Part shown: positions 1-10,326 of the stretch, piece by piece
Layout of the letters: every line of letters begins with the position of its first letter
How positions within the stretch are numbered: the stretch's first letter is position 1
DNA from: Rutstroemia sp. NJR-2017a BVV2
Lineage: Eukaryota > Ascomycota > Leotiomycetes > Helotiales > Rutstroemiaceae
DNA: 64,000 nt
Direction of reading: 5' to 3'
NCBI GenBank assembly: GCA_002946415.1
Contig: NJPS01000022.1
Coordinates: forward strand, 372,001-436,000
Position numbers and translations under genes: made by a program
The notes under the pieces: generated by a model
The model's input: only the letters and a program-made list of their open reading frames with translations
Databases searched by the model: none
What the model was told of the DNA's origin: nothing

Positions 1-1584
1 GTGAGCTCATGATAATGTGCATAGCTCGTAAAGACTTTTGAATCGTCTCATCTTTTGATTGAATGAAATCTTCAACTTCCTGGGCGAGCTTTTCATTTTC
101 AGTTATGAGCCCCATTGCACGATTCAATTCGCCTGCTTTCATTAGGCTTTCAACATGTTTTTGAAAGGACGGTAACGTTCTGATGGCCTCGAAGTGCCCT
201 GGTTGAAGTAGGCTTCTTATCGCAGAATCCTCTTTCATACCCAATACAATACTAAGAGGATTAGCATAAAAATGACACATGTATGCATACTATATTTATC
301 AGCATCTTTCGGTACGTGGAGGTGATGTTTATTTACCTTGAGGGCCCCAATGAACGCAGACACACTTTGAACATGGTCATTTTGTCGCTCCATTAAGCTG
401 GACAAAAGATTCGGACCGAGTTTCATTGGTGTGTCAGGCCCAGCAACAACTTTCTGGAATATCTTCTCGAGAATTGAGCTCGTTTGCTCGACATCGAACT
501 GGGAGCCATAAAGAGATCGACTTGCAGCACGAGGAAGCCTTTCTTGGAATAGCTCGACTGATGTAGCAATCCCAAACAGAAGAAGGAAAGGGATACGATC
601 AAGCCAGGAGCTAGGTATATAACGTCAGACAAACTTTCGAGGCACGAAATGGATTTCCTTACCTGAACAGTGAAATCACTTCTGCAAGAAGTCCAGAATC
701 AAAAGCTTCACTATCCTGAAACGAAACGACCACTCTATTGCAACCATGAGCTTTTACATAGCCATTTACTATTTCCAGATCATAGTTGAGGAGTTTTCGG
801 CCCTTATCAGTTAGTATCACAGCTCCTTTCTAGCAATGAATCGACTCACGTCCTGCTCCAAAAAATTGCCATCCTCATCCTCATCATGGGATCTTTGGTT
901 TGTAATGTCTCTTATCAGCTTTTTGAGTAACATTTTGAGGTTCGAAGCTTCCCCAGATCTTAGAGTCACAATTGGTCCATTGATCTCGGTGGAAAGTCTC
1001 GATGACAATTGTCCGAACAGTAGGTCTTGTGAGGCTATATTCGGCCCAGTTACAATAAACCCAGCAGGAACTTTATCTGTCCCCCTTTTTAACACGTTAG
1101 ACTCAGAACATTCGTCGTGGCTGATTGTGAATACATACTCTTCAGCCTGTATAAACCCCGTGACTTCATCAAGGGTACCCTCATTTGCGTCATTTAATAT
1201 ACTCTGATTATATCAGTTAGCAGTCGTCCAGCAATATGTGAAAATGGATGCTGAGAATACCCGAATCTTTCCTTCCGTAGTTGTCCAATACTGCTTGAAC
1301 AGTTTTAACCGCCAAGCTGAAAGTTCAGACGATTCCTCTTCGTTCAACAACGTTGCAAGTTGGAATGCTTCGATATTGCTTTTTGTTGGTGTCCTCCCTG
1401 TCTTTCTCCGCTTCTTTGGATGTTGCGCAGATAAGTCATCCTGAGCTTTGGATGGTGCAAATATATAGGCGGCCTATGATTTTATTTAGCTGAATGAAGA
1501 TGGCCAGGTTCTCCAGAAGAATATCACCTGATGATCTGTCCCATCAAAGCCAGCATGACTGGCAGTATCTCCATTGATTGACAT
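1..1584 (-). CDS. ORC3: Origin recognition complex subunit 3 (5' part; runs off the left edge)
   Basis: Subunit of the nuclear origin recognition complex that marks replication origins and helps load MCM helicase. Exons read on the minus strand are 1584-1528, 1473-1261, 1203-850, 802-663, 610-337 and 289 to beyond position 1; all junctions keep frame and have GT-AG introns of 47-57 nt. The predicted protein has an N-terminal stretch ending in a basic PKKRRK nuclear-localisation-like motif (about 1425-1410), then the family blocks VPAGFIVTGPNIAS, LLNYDLEIV, VVSFQDSEAFDSGLL, RIPFLLLFGIATSVELF, FDVEQTS and ALKYAYMCHFYANPLS, which I recognise as fungal ORC3. The start ATG at 1584 opens the only frame that reaches DHQ before intron 1. 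The C-terminal half lies outside the window. It is divergent from the PPR gene. Confidence 0.88.
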
Positions 1585-2207
1585 TATAATTGATTGACAA
1601 TGGAACGCGATGTAATCAATTGACGATAAAAAGACGCGACGTGACTTTAGTCCCGCGCGAAATCAAGTACTTCTACCGACTCCTTTTTCAATGTTCGGCT
1701 TTTGCTGGACAGGGTTTCAGACCAGGCGTTGTTTTTGTAATTGATACAAGAAAGACTCTTATATTTTGTATAGTAAAGTAGTACTAGAATAATTTCATAG
1801 ACAAATTAGATTATGAGTAAATATGCTATAGATTTTCCGGTTGGATGTCTCCGTTACTGGAGGATGTTGTGCTTGGAGGTACGGTTAGCTTTTGGCCGAG
1901 CATTGCTACAGCTGCAATGATTAATTGACCACGGCATCGTCCCTTAAACTGATTTGATTCGTAACAATCGTACATACCCTCTCAAGTATAGTTATTAGGA
2001 AACCAAGTAAAAGAACTCGAATAGACTAGCATTGATTAAAATATCTCCAAAATTCAATTGTTGCTGAAATATGTGCAACTTTACTTACAGTTCACGATAA
2101 GGTGGAGAGATCTTTATCGGCGGGGCATCGGTGCATCATTTATCATTTTTGTCGAAATCGAATAAAAAAAGTTTGCAGAGGAGAACCAGTAATCTCTCCA
2201 AGCACTT
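1585..2207. promoter_or_regulatory. Divergent intergenic region, ORC3 / PPR gene
   Basis: This 623-nt AT-rich stretch separates two divergently transcribed genes and must hold both promoters. I see no open frame with recognisable protein similarity, no tRNA and no obvious repeat other than short TTGATTGACA-like direct copies near 1573-1600. Confidence 0.5.
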
Positions 2208-4930
2208 ATGCCGCCTCCACACAATCTTCTGACTTCTAGCATTCGAGGGTTCGTATGCAACTCATGTCGAGCAAAATTACAAGTACCATCGCGAGCCCCA
2301 CGACTTTCTCGAAGCTTCACGGCGCAAAGTAGCCTACTTCAGTCGGAGAGCCGAAAGCATAGGCAGTCGCCACCAAAGTCACAGTCAGATCCGTTGCAGA
2401 ATACGCAGGAAGAGCTGCCAGTTGTTCGATGGTTTGACGAAACCCCAGATGGCGTCCGCACCGAAGTCAAGGAGGACCCAGAAGAGGCTGAGTTGATTGA
2501 GGATCTCCAGGATGCAGTAAAGCGTTTGAAGGATGATATTGGTGAAGCCGCAGACGACGTCGATGGGGATGGAACATTTGAAATGCCAGATTTTGAGTCT
2601 GACTTTCAAGATCCCATGGACAGGAGAATTGAGCGCCTGGAAGAAGAATTAGATACACTGGAAAAACTTGTGAACAAGCCTGGGCCAATGTCTAGTCGAG
2701 ACAAAGAGAAAATAAAGAATTTCTTTTTGAAACCCAGCGGCAAAGGTATGTTCGATTTTTGTCTACATATATGTACAACCGCTCATATTAGCAAGCAGTC
2801 GAATCAAAGCTCCCTTCCGACTCTCTTCAGCCTTCAGACTCTCTTCAGATATCCTCGCCCGCCCCACAGTCTGCCCGTTCCTTTTCTCGTCCCAATGACG
2901 CGGACTTCAATGACCCAGAGTTCTTCTACATACGCCCTTCCGCCTACCCCGACGGGGACGGTCTCCGCATAATGCAGTTAAATAATATCTTGGAGAAAGT
3001 CAAAAAGGACATGGACCACAAAAACTTTAAGTATTCGGAAAAGAAAACGCTCACTCTTTGGCGACATTATATTTTGGCTCGGAACACTCTTTTGTCAGAT
3101 CCTGGACATATCCCCCCTGCGGCTTGGGGTCTCCTGTGGAATTATACTACAATACCGAACCCTCTGAACATAGACCGGATGGCGCATGCAGTGCGCCTCG
3201 GGACGGATATGAAGAAATCAGGTTTAGACCTCACTGGATCACAGCTTTTAGTGTATATCGAAGCTCTGTTCACCGAAGGCAACCCCGAAGGTGCGATTGG
3301 GCTTTGGAAAGGCTCTAAGGCCGCCTTTCCTGAAGAAGATAGCATCTACAATGATTACTTGGACCTGGGAGCCCGAATGCTTGCTGAGAATGGGAATATC
3401 GAAGACTCGCAAAAGATTGCCTCAGTAATCATCCACAGATCAGGAAACCCAGAAGCCGCTCGAATTCTTATACCGGTCATACAAAACTGTTTGGCCGCGA
3501 CTTCAGCAGACCCCTCGAGAGCTTGGACGTCCTATCTCCAGTTCCGTCAGGTTATGGGCTCTCATATGCAAATGAGCGACTACGACACCGTAGCATCAGT
3601 CTTTTTGAAATCCAGAAATCACCGCCAGGCATTGGCCGTATTTACAGACATGATGCTTACAAACGATATTTCTGCCCCAAAGTACGACTCGTTAATGTCC
3701 AGGGACGTTGGACGTCTTCCGGCAAAGTTCAATAACAAATTCTTCTTTGGGAAATGGATGAAAAAGCTGATTGGGGAGGGCGAACTTGAAGACGCTCACC
3801 GTGTTCTGGAGGTGATGCGCTTAAAGCAAATTCGTCCTGATGCCAAACATGTTAATGGGCTCATTGGTGCATGGCTTCGGACCAACAAACCTTCAAATCG
3901 GCAATTTGCAGAGGATATGGCGTGGTCTATGATTGCCGCGAGACTTGAATTTGTCAAGCACCGTGAGGCCAAGAACGCTCTTAACATGAAAAGCCCATTA
4001 CGACCTGTCCAGACACCTAACAAGCTTGATTACAAGCCGATTGCATTTACCCCACCAGCAACGATCGAGACGTTCTCTGTTCTAATGGAATACTATGTAA
4101 GAGCCCAAAAGGATGATCAACTGCTGGACCTCTATACAACGCTTGCTAAGGCCCAGGTCTTACCAAATACATCCTTTATGAATACTCTATTCTCAGTCAA
4201 ATCAGCGAAGATGGAAGATATGCAGGAAGTGCGACAGATCTATGCTTCTCTTGTCTCGCGCGGCGTTCAGCCGGACTTGGAGACTTTTAGAATTCTATGG
4301 CTTAGGCTGAAGCAGCGCTACAGTCGAGGTCTACGCAACCCAAAGTCCTACTTCAGCAGTAGAGTTTTGTTTGCTGAGATGATGAAATGGGCTCCAAAGT
4401 TGGTCAAGGATCTCGGTACCGATGAGATGCCCAAGGAATTGTACAATTTGGTGGTCTTGTGCTTTGGTCTCGATGACGATCAAGTAGGCACTGCTGTGGC
4501 ACTTCGTGCTATGCAACGGGCCTTCGGAGCGTACCCCTCAGAAGATACGGTTCACAGTATTGTTTTACAGTTAACAGGTGTTGGTTCTGCAACCAGTCCT
4601 CGGATGAGACGACTTAACATGAATCACACAGTAAGAGAGCGGATACGAAATGTGTCGAAAGTTCTCGAGTTGCTGAAGCAACAGAGGATTGCAGCCCTAG
4701 CGGAGTTAGGCATTGTCTATGATGACCTGCAAGGACAAGCACAAATGGAGGAAAATTTGATTTTGCTATCGGACTTGCTGCATATCGTCGTACGGAAAAG
4801 GATGGAGGCTGAAAGTGACACTGGTCCAGATACTATCGCCATGTCCCGCGAAGCTGCTAATGAGATGGGGGCGCCTCAGTGCGTGCCATGGATTGTGTAT
4901 AATACTATTGATGGAGATTCTGTGGAGTAA
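2208..4930 (+). CDS. Mitochondrial pentatricopeptide-repeat (PPR) protein
   Basis: Two exons, 2208-2745 and 2796-4930, join in frame through a 50-nt intron (donor GTATGT, acceptor AAG) to give about 890 residues. The N-terminus is Arg/Ser-rich with few acids (SSIRGFVCNSCRAKLQ...), typical of a mitochondrial presequence. It is followed by an acidic coiled-coil-like stretch (about residues 85-150). The C-terminal two thirds is all-helical with PPR-like repeat pairs, for example around ELEDAHRVLEVMRLKQIRPD, TFSVLMEYYVRAQKDDQLLD and EVRQIYASLVSRGVQPDLET. Fungal PPR proteins act on mitochondrial RNAs or sit on the mitoribosome; which role this one has cannot be told from sequence. I considered CIA84-type assembly factors, but the N-terminus does not look like that family. 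The gene is head-to-head with ORC3. Confidence 0.8.
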
Positions 4931-5046
4931 GACTGAAATATCATCAGCGCCACATGTACATTATGATGGCATCTCAAAAGAAAAATAAGACTCTCATTGG
5001 GTATCAAATACAAAAATATGAAATATGCATTGTGTAAAAAATCTAC

Positions 5047-6075
5047 TCAATCGTGATCTTCCTCCGTCAGACCCGGACACCCATCCATGTTTTCGTCCGG
5101 ATATTTATATTTGCAAAAGAAGCAATAATGATACTCCCCCCGTAGGTAATCAACGAGCTTTTGCAGTCTCTCGGCCGGCTCAAGCTCATTGAAGGCATCT
5201 AATTCAGGATCTTCCTCCTCCAGATCTTCGACCAGAGTGTGCTGTATCTTGTCTTTCCCGAGTGCTCGCCTATCGTCTTTATCCTCGTCAGCATCATCAT
5301 ATGTTGGTAGGCGTGATAGACTTTGTTGTAGATCATATCTCATCCTCCTATCCCTTTCCTTTTCTTCGCGCTTCCTGACCAAACCTCTCCATAGGATATT
5401 AATCTGCTTTAACGGTTTCGTCGAAATTCTACGTTTCTTTCCATCCTCCACCTCCCCTTCACCTCCATTCATATAGGCAGCTTCCTCCTCCCTCTCCGTA
5501 TCCATCCTCTCAGCAACCCTCATCGCAGCTCCTACCATGCCTTCCAATCTCCCCTCCTCCCTCTCCCTCCTCACCCTCTCCCTATACTCCCCCTCCTCCG
5601 CCTTGACCCTCTTCCCCTCCCTCTCCACCTCCTCCCTAAACTTCCTCTTCTTCTCTTCATCCAACCCCACCCCACCCTTTCCTTCTTTCACACTCACAAC
5701 CAACGGTTCCAGCCTTGCATCTTTATTACCCTCCTTGCCCAGAGCGACACCCGGCTTGAATCCCATCTTCGCCATCATCTTCAATCCCTTGCTCTTGGCC
5801 GCTGCCTCGGGATCTTCCAGCATCGATTTAGATAATGCGGCATCGCGCGCAGCGGTTTCTTCAGCTGCCAATTCGGCCTTGGATTTGACGCGTCCACGGG
5901 CTTCGGATTCGCGCTGGATGCGCTGCCGGCGTTGCGTGTAGGTTTCTTTTTCGCGGGGTTTGGTCGGTTCAGCGATTATCATGTTCATGTAGTCTTCTTC
6001 CTCCTCCTCTTCTTCTCCTTCATGATTTGATGCGCCATTTACAATAGATGACTTGGATTTCAGGTCTGCAGCCAT
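5047..6075 (-). CDS. G-patch domain protein, GPATCH11-like (C-terminal DUF4187)
   Basis: A single-exon gene of 342 residues that starts at the ATG at 6075. An acidic Glu run near residue 20 precedes a conserved helix (YTQRRQRIQRES, about 46-57). The G-patch follows (GLKMMAKMGFKPGVALGK, about 97-114), with its spaced glycines. A long Glu/Lys/Arg helical region leads to a C-terminal DUF4187-type end, LVDYLRGEYHYCFFCKY plus a DGCPG motif with paired cysteines. This domain order is that of GPATCH11 (CCDC75/CENP-Y). G-patch proteins generally activate DEAH helicases; the partner here is unknown. The 3' end faces the PPR gene with only 116 nt between stop codons. Confidence 0.87.
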   Translation of the reverse strand: MAADLKSKSSIVNGASNHEGEEEEEEEDYMNMIIAEPTKPREKETYTQRRQRIQRESEARGRVKSKAELAAEETAARDAALSKSMLEDPEAAAKSKGLKMMAKMGFKPGVALGKEGNKDARLEPLVVSVKEGKGGVGLDEEKKRKFREEVEREGKRVKAEEGEYRERVRREREEGRLEGMVGAAMRVAERMDTEREEEAAYMNGGEGEVEDGKKRRISTKPLKQINILWRGLVRKREEKERDRRMRYDLQQSLSRLPTYDDADEDKDDRRALGKDKIQHTLVEDLEEEDPELDAFNELEPAERLQKLVDYLRGEYHYCFFCKYKYPDENMDGCPGLTEEDHD

Positions 6076-6404
6076 GTTTGATGTATATTGTATTTCTACA
6101 AATTTTGAGGGTTAACGGCGCAATGCGCAATGATGTCGAAGTTCAACGACCAGTTTAAGTAAGATCAACCGAGAATTAGCGGGCTTTCGATTAGAGCCGT
6201 CCGTAGCTTCTCACTACTTCTCTACATTTGTCTTTCAACATTGAAGTCCTACAATAACTTCCAGGAGATTGACGTTCTTGTATTCTCGTCACAATCATAT
6301 CTGCTGGCTATTTGGACCTGAAAATCAAATAGACATGAACAAATTACGCAACAGTCTAATGGTGCTGGTCGACTTTTCATTCTCATGGCTGATATCTAAT
6401 TAAC
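6076..6404. other. Intergenic: GPATCH11 promoter and FRS2 3' region
   Basis: 329 nt between two minus-strand genes. It should contain the GPATCH11-like promoter and the 3' untranslated region of FRS2. I see no other feature in it. Confidence 0.45.
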
Positions 6405-8098
6405 CTACGTCTTTTCTAATCTGACAGCAGGATTTCTTTCAATGAACGCCAAATCTACCTTGTGACCTAGTAACTCCCGAATATTGTTGACCTGAAATGA
6501 AGTTAGTATGAGAAGACTAAAGCATTGAAGAGACGTTTACCTTATATTTAATCATTGTTGGACGCTCCAAACTCAAGCCCCAACCAAAGACACGCATATC
6601 TTTTGGCAGGCCCATAGACTCCAGCATCTCAGGTCTGAACATACCACTGTTTCCAATCTCTACCAGCTTATTCAATCCTTTATGGAAACTGAATATCTCC
6701 ATACTGGGCTCGGTGTATGGGTTGTAGGCTGGCTTGAAGCGCAAATCCTCGATACCCATCTTCTTGAAGAAAATCTCCATGAATTCCATCAAGCCACCGA
6801 GTGATAATCCGTAATCTGCAATCACACCCTCTACTTGATGGAACTCGGCCAAATGCGTAGCGTCGACAGTCTCGTTACGGAAAACACGATCGATCGAGAA
6901 GTATCTGGCTGGAGGTGGTCGACCGTCTGGTCCTTTCTGAGACGCCAATTTATGTAGCATTGCTGTAGAGATAGCAGTAGTGTGAGTTCTAAGAACCAGC
7001 CGTAATGACTCATCCTCGGCCCAGGGATATCTATAACCAATTGATCCATATTTTCCATCCTGATGAACATCCTGTACATTCTTCCAATATGCCTCATAGT
7101 CAGCCTTGTCGTCTTCTGATTCGGCATGTGGTTTGTCAGCAGTTTTAGGATCCGAAATATAGAAAGTGTCTTGTAGATCTCGAGCTGGATGTTGCTGGGG
7201 CACGAAAAGTGCATCGAAGTTCCAAAAGCCCGTCTCAACAAAGCGATTTGTGGGCATCTCCTCGAAGCCCATTTCAAAGAATATTTGACGGAATTCGTGT
7301 CGAACTTTGTTTAAAGGATGCAGAGCCCCCGAATTTTGGTCTGCACCTAGAGCTTTGAAATTATATGGTTTGAAGGCGGCTGTCTTCCATGCTCCCCTAC
7401 TTTTGTAAGCATTTTATCAAGAAAGTCGTCCGTGAAACCTACGAAGCAAGCATATCGGCAGTCAAATCTGTCTCTTCCTTCACCATTTCCAGAGCAAACT
7501 TTGGTCCCTTCGAAATCTCGAAGCTTATGACCTTTTGCATTTTCACAAGCTTACGCTTTTTGAGTTCCGCCATTACCTTCGCATCTGAGTGTGTGCGCGT
7601 ATCCTTAATGACTTGAAGTTGTTCGCGGGTTGTGTCCTGGATCGAATCCGTCTATGGAAGATTAGATTATCTAGTATTTTGATGTAACGTGTGGAGACGA
7701 CCTACGGATGCCACCAGTCGACCTTCTTTGCCTTTGGAAATCCATTTCGACTTGAATGCCTTGCCCTGCCCAACTTTGACGACATTTTTATCTCCAACAG
7801 CTGCTTCTAACTCTGAGACCGTGAGCCCGTCCACTGCCTGGCGCAAAGCCTCAAAAACTCGAGCTTCGTGACTGCCATTGGAAGCAATTTCTTCCGCTTC
7901 GGGCTCTAGTATAGCCTCTTCACGCTCGATTGTTTTGTATGCAATCATTGACCTCGAACCTAACCTGTCTAGAGCACTCTTAATATCCGCAAACTTCGCA
8001 GAGGGGAATGCTTCTGTAGAGAGGATTGGATCTTGTTTAGAAAGTGCATGGAGGACTTCAGAGGCCAGGTCGCCCTGCTGTACCGTTGTTGTCGCCAT
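6405..8098 (-). CDS. FRS2: Cytosolic phenylalanyl-tRNA synthetase, alpha subunit
   Basis: Charges tRNA-Phe in the cytosol as the catalytic half of an alpha2-beta2 enzyme. Exons on the minus strand are 8098-7706, 7651-7443, 7396-6541 and 6491-6405, with introns of 46-54 nt; the spliced frame gives 514 residues, normal for the eukaryotic alpha chain. The N-terminal part (about 1-190) has winged-helix-like DNA/tRNA-binding character ([35 protein letters not shown]). The class II catalytic core shows motif 2 ([19 protein letters not shown]), the [10 protein letters not shown] block and motif 3 ([13 protein letters not shown]), ending NPAVRLEKT. The ATG at 8098 is used because the longer upstream frame begins at a non-ATG codon region and lacks similarity. 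Confidence 0.95.
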
Positions 8099-8425
8099 TG
8101 TGAGCGCGTTTTCGAAGGTGCACAAACTCGTCGTCCTCTATCTTAAAATAAATAAATTGGCGGGGTGACTCAGTTTCAATATTTTTGGAGTCAGCCAATT
8201 CAGCTAAGTGTGGCTGGAATAGCTGTGCTTACCTGGAATATAAGGCATAAATGAGGGGTCGTTCTTAAATTACACCATCGAATTAATAGTTACACTTCTT
8301 AATCTGGAGCTATGTTATCTGCTTGCAAGACTACGGAGGTATGTAAGTTGATGTGCGGCCTGGATTACATAGTTTTGACAGACACATTCAAGAATTTATA
8401 TGCAGAAGCCATATTGGCTCAATTT
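8099..8425. other. Intergenic between FRS2 and the coiled-coil gene
   Basis: 327 nt that should hold the FRS2 promoter and the 3' end of the next minus-strand gene. I see nothing else in it. Confidence 0.4.
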
Positions 8426-9985
8426 CTAGTCCATATCCAGATCTTCGGTCCTGATGACCCCAAGATTACCGTCCAACGTGGCCCACATATTCCCTTGGCC
8501 CGATTGCATTAATGGCCGTGAACGAGCACCTGCATCCCGCGGCAAATCCTGCCCCAGAAGGAGTTGGAATTCGCCGAGTGTCTGGTGAGCGTCTGCCAGA
8601 GCAGCCTCTCCATCTTCTAATCTCTCTAAAACTGCTTCTTTTGTAGCGATACTGCTCGACTCGGCCGCAAACACCCATGCTTTCGCTCGACTGGATAAAC
8701 TCGGCTTAGCCTGATTTGAGATATCCTCCTCAAAGGAAATTGGATCTCCCAGATGACCCTTCTGTTGGGCCATGTTGGGCATAGGATGGGATGGCAGCAG
8801 ATGGCTTTCATCTGTCAGCCTATCCAGGTCTTGGCTAGCATTTTTGAGCTGTCGGGTAAGGCTGCTGGTAAGATAGGATCTTTGCTGTATTATTGATTTT
8901 TGTTCATTTGACAAAGACAACAACTCCTCTAAATAAGGATACGCTGATATTCTCGTGACGTCTTCGGGCTCTTCCACATTTGCATCCGGTGAAGCTCCAG
9001 TGAAGTCTTCAGCTTCATCAATCATTGCGGTATTGGGTGGTGATACTCCATCATGGGTTGCCGCAACCAGCTGTTTTCTGACTTTTAGATATTGATCATA
9101 GATTCGTCCAATGAATTCAAGCTGTGAGTCGATATACTCTTTTCCTCTGTTCTCGCCTGTTCCTGCATCTTGCCCAGCCGGCTCCGCTGACGAGTCTCCC
9201 GCCTTGCTCAATTCCGTCTCCATCCAATTGATCAACTCGTTTCGCGTTAAACCAAGAGCTTGCTGACGACTGCCGCTGTCTTGTTCGGAGTTCAATGTGG
9301 ACGTGCTTGCTCTAACTTTTTCTAGTAGCTTCTGTTCCTTCTTCAGAAGCAATTTTGCGCGCAGTACTGATCTCTCCAACCTATCCACCAGAATTTTGAG
9401 GTCCGTCTTAGCAGAATCATGGTAAACACCAGCTGGTACTAAAACTTCTGGGGGCACTGGGGGTAAGGATCCCACATCGTTCAGCGCTTCTAGCTTTTTG
9501 GGGTTGAAGTAATCGCTCGAGGAAGGGGGCTTCTCTGCTAGCTGATCAACAAGACCTTGGATCATGCGAAAACGTTCGTGTCTACGGCGCTGTTTCTCGA
9601 TATCTAGAAAACTATGCAGAGACGTCTCGCTACTTAGAGTTGTATCAGATGAAGGTCGGCTTTCGTCCACCCGTAATATTCCATGGTTGTCATGTTGTGT
9701 AGAAAGGTTTGCATATTCGTTTCGGGCCTTGAGATTTGCTCGGACGCAACTTAGATATTCATGCTGAATGCAAGCAAAACTGCTCTCTTCCTTAACCTGT
9801 GAAGTAGACTCCAATAAGGACAAATTTGTAGGTGCTAAGATGCTTTCCCCTGGGTTCACGTGAGAGTTCAGGTGAGCAGTAAGAACACGTCTAACGTGTA
9901 AAGCATCGTGCCTTTGCCGAATAAATGGTTTCAAGGTGTGGTGAACTTCTACGATGCCTCGAGGAAGATCCCCAAGATCATCCAT
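8426..9985 (-). CDS. Unrecognised helical / coiled-coil protein
   Basis: A single open frame of 519 residues from the ATG at 9985 (MDDLGDLPRGIVEVHHTL). The frame continues upstream to about 10084, but that extension begins with a non-ATG codon. I do not recognise the family. The protein is polar and mostly helical: a long helix occurs around QRRRHERFRMIQGLVDQL and another around DRLERSVLRAKLLLKKEQ, with further coiled-coil-like segments near the C-terminus (DGEAALADAHQTLGEFQ). Low-complexity linkers rich in Ser, Glu and Pro join them. There is no signal peptide or membrane segment. A microtubule- or kinetochore-associated adaptor is conceivable from the architecture, but this is a guess. It is divergent from BRR2. 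Confidence 0.65.
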   Translation of the reverse strand: MDDLGDLPRGIVEVHHTLKPFIRQRHDALHVRRVLTAHLNSHVNPGESILAPTNLSLLESTSQVKEESSFACIQHEYLSCVRANLKARNEYANLSTQHDNHGILRVDESRPSSDTTLSSETSLHSFLDIEKQRRRHERFRMIQGLVDQLAEKPPSSSDYFNPKKLEALNDVGSLPPVPPEVLVPAGVYHDSAKTDLKILVDRLERSVLRAKLLLKKEQKLLEKVRASTSTLNSEQDSGSRQQALGLTRNELINWMETELSKAGDSSAEPAGQDAGTGENRGKEYIDSQLEFIGRIYDQYLKVRKQLVAATHDGVSPPNTAMIDEAEDFTGASPDANVEEPEDVTRISAYPYLEELLSLSNEQKSIIQQRSYLTSSLTRQLKNASQDLDRLTDESHLLPSHPMPNMAQQKGHLGDPISFEEDISNQAKPSLSSRAKAWVFAAESSSIATKEAVLERLEDGEAALADAHQTLGEFQLLLGQDLPRDAGARSRPLMQSGQGNMWATLDGNLGVIRTEDLDMD

Positions 9986-10326
9986 CTTCCAGTCTCGCAG
10001 CTTGGGCTTGTGTGGAAGCAGTCGAGTAACAGATCTGTACGAACGAAATGTTGAGGTTGCTAGTGGCTTGTAGAAGGCTGGCAAATAGTAGCTTAGCGCT
10101 AAACCTTAAATTTGTCAAATTTGGATTGAACATCTGGAGGCGAGAATGCCTACTGAGGTCTTTATTTTCCATTGTGCTTGCGACTCTACATCTCATCGTT
10201 TAATTTATTCATCTGGAAAGGTGTCTTCAGATGACTTGAAAGTTCAGAAGCAGCTATCTTTCGCTCATACCTCTGTTGCCATATAGGCCCCGACATTTGA
10301 AGGGTAGAAACATCTAAATCTGCACA
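9986..10326. promoter_or_regulatory. Divergent promoter region, coiled-coil gene / BRR2
   Basis: 341 nt between opposite start codons, so it must carry both promoters. No TATA box or repeat stands out. Confidence 0.45.

Noticed and set aside
1261..1473. Suspected frameshift in ORC3 near a T tract at 1380
   Set aside because: On re-reading, the tract has five T after the C and the frame is continuous once intron 1 ends at 1474.
5537..5941. 134-codon plus-strand open frame
   Set aside because: It lies antisense to the Glu/Lys/Arg-rich GPATCH11-like coding sequence; the Leu/Ser-rich composition is a mirror of that.
8986..10084. Longer start for the coiled-coil protein at 10084
   Set aside because: The first codon there is TTG, not ATG; the first ATG in frame is at 9985.
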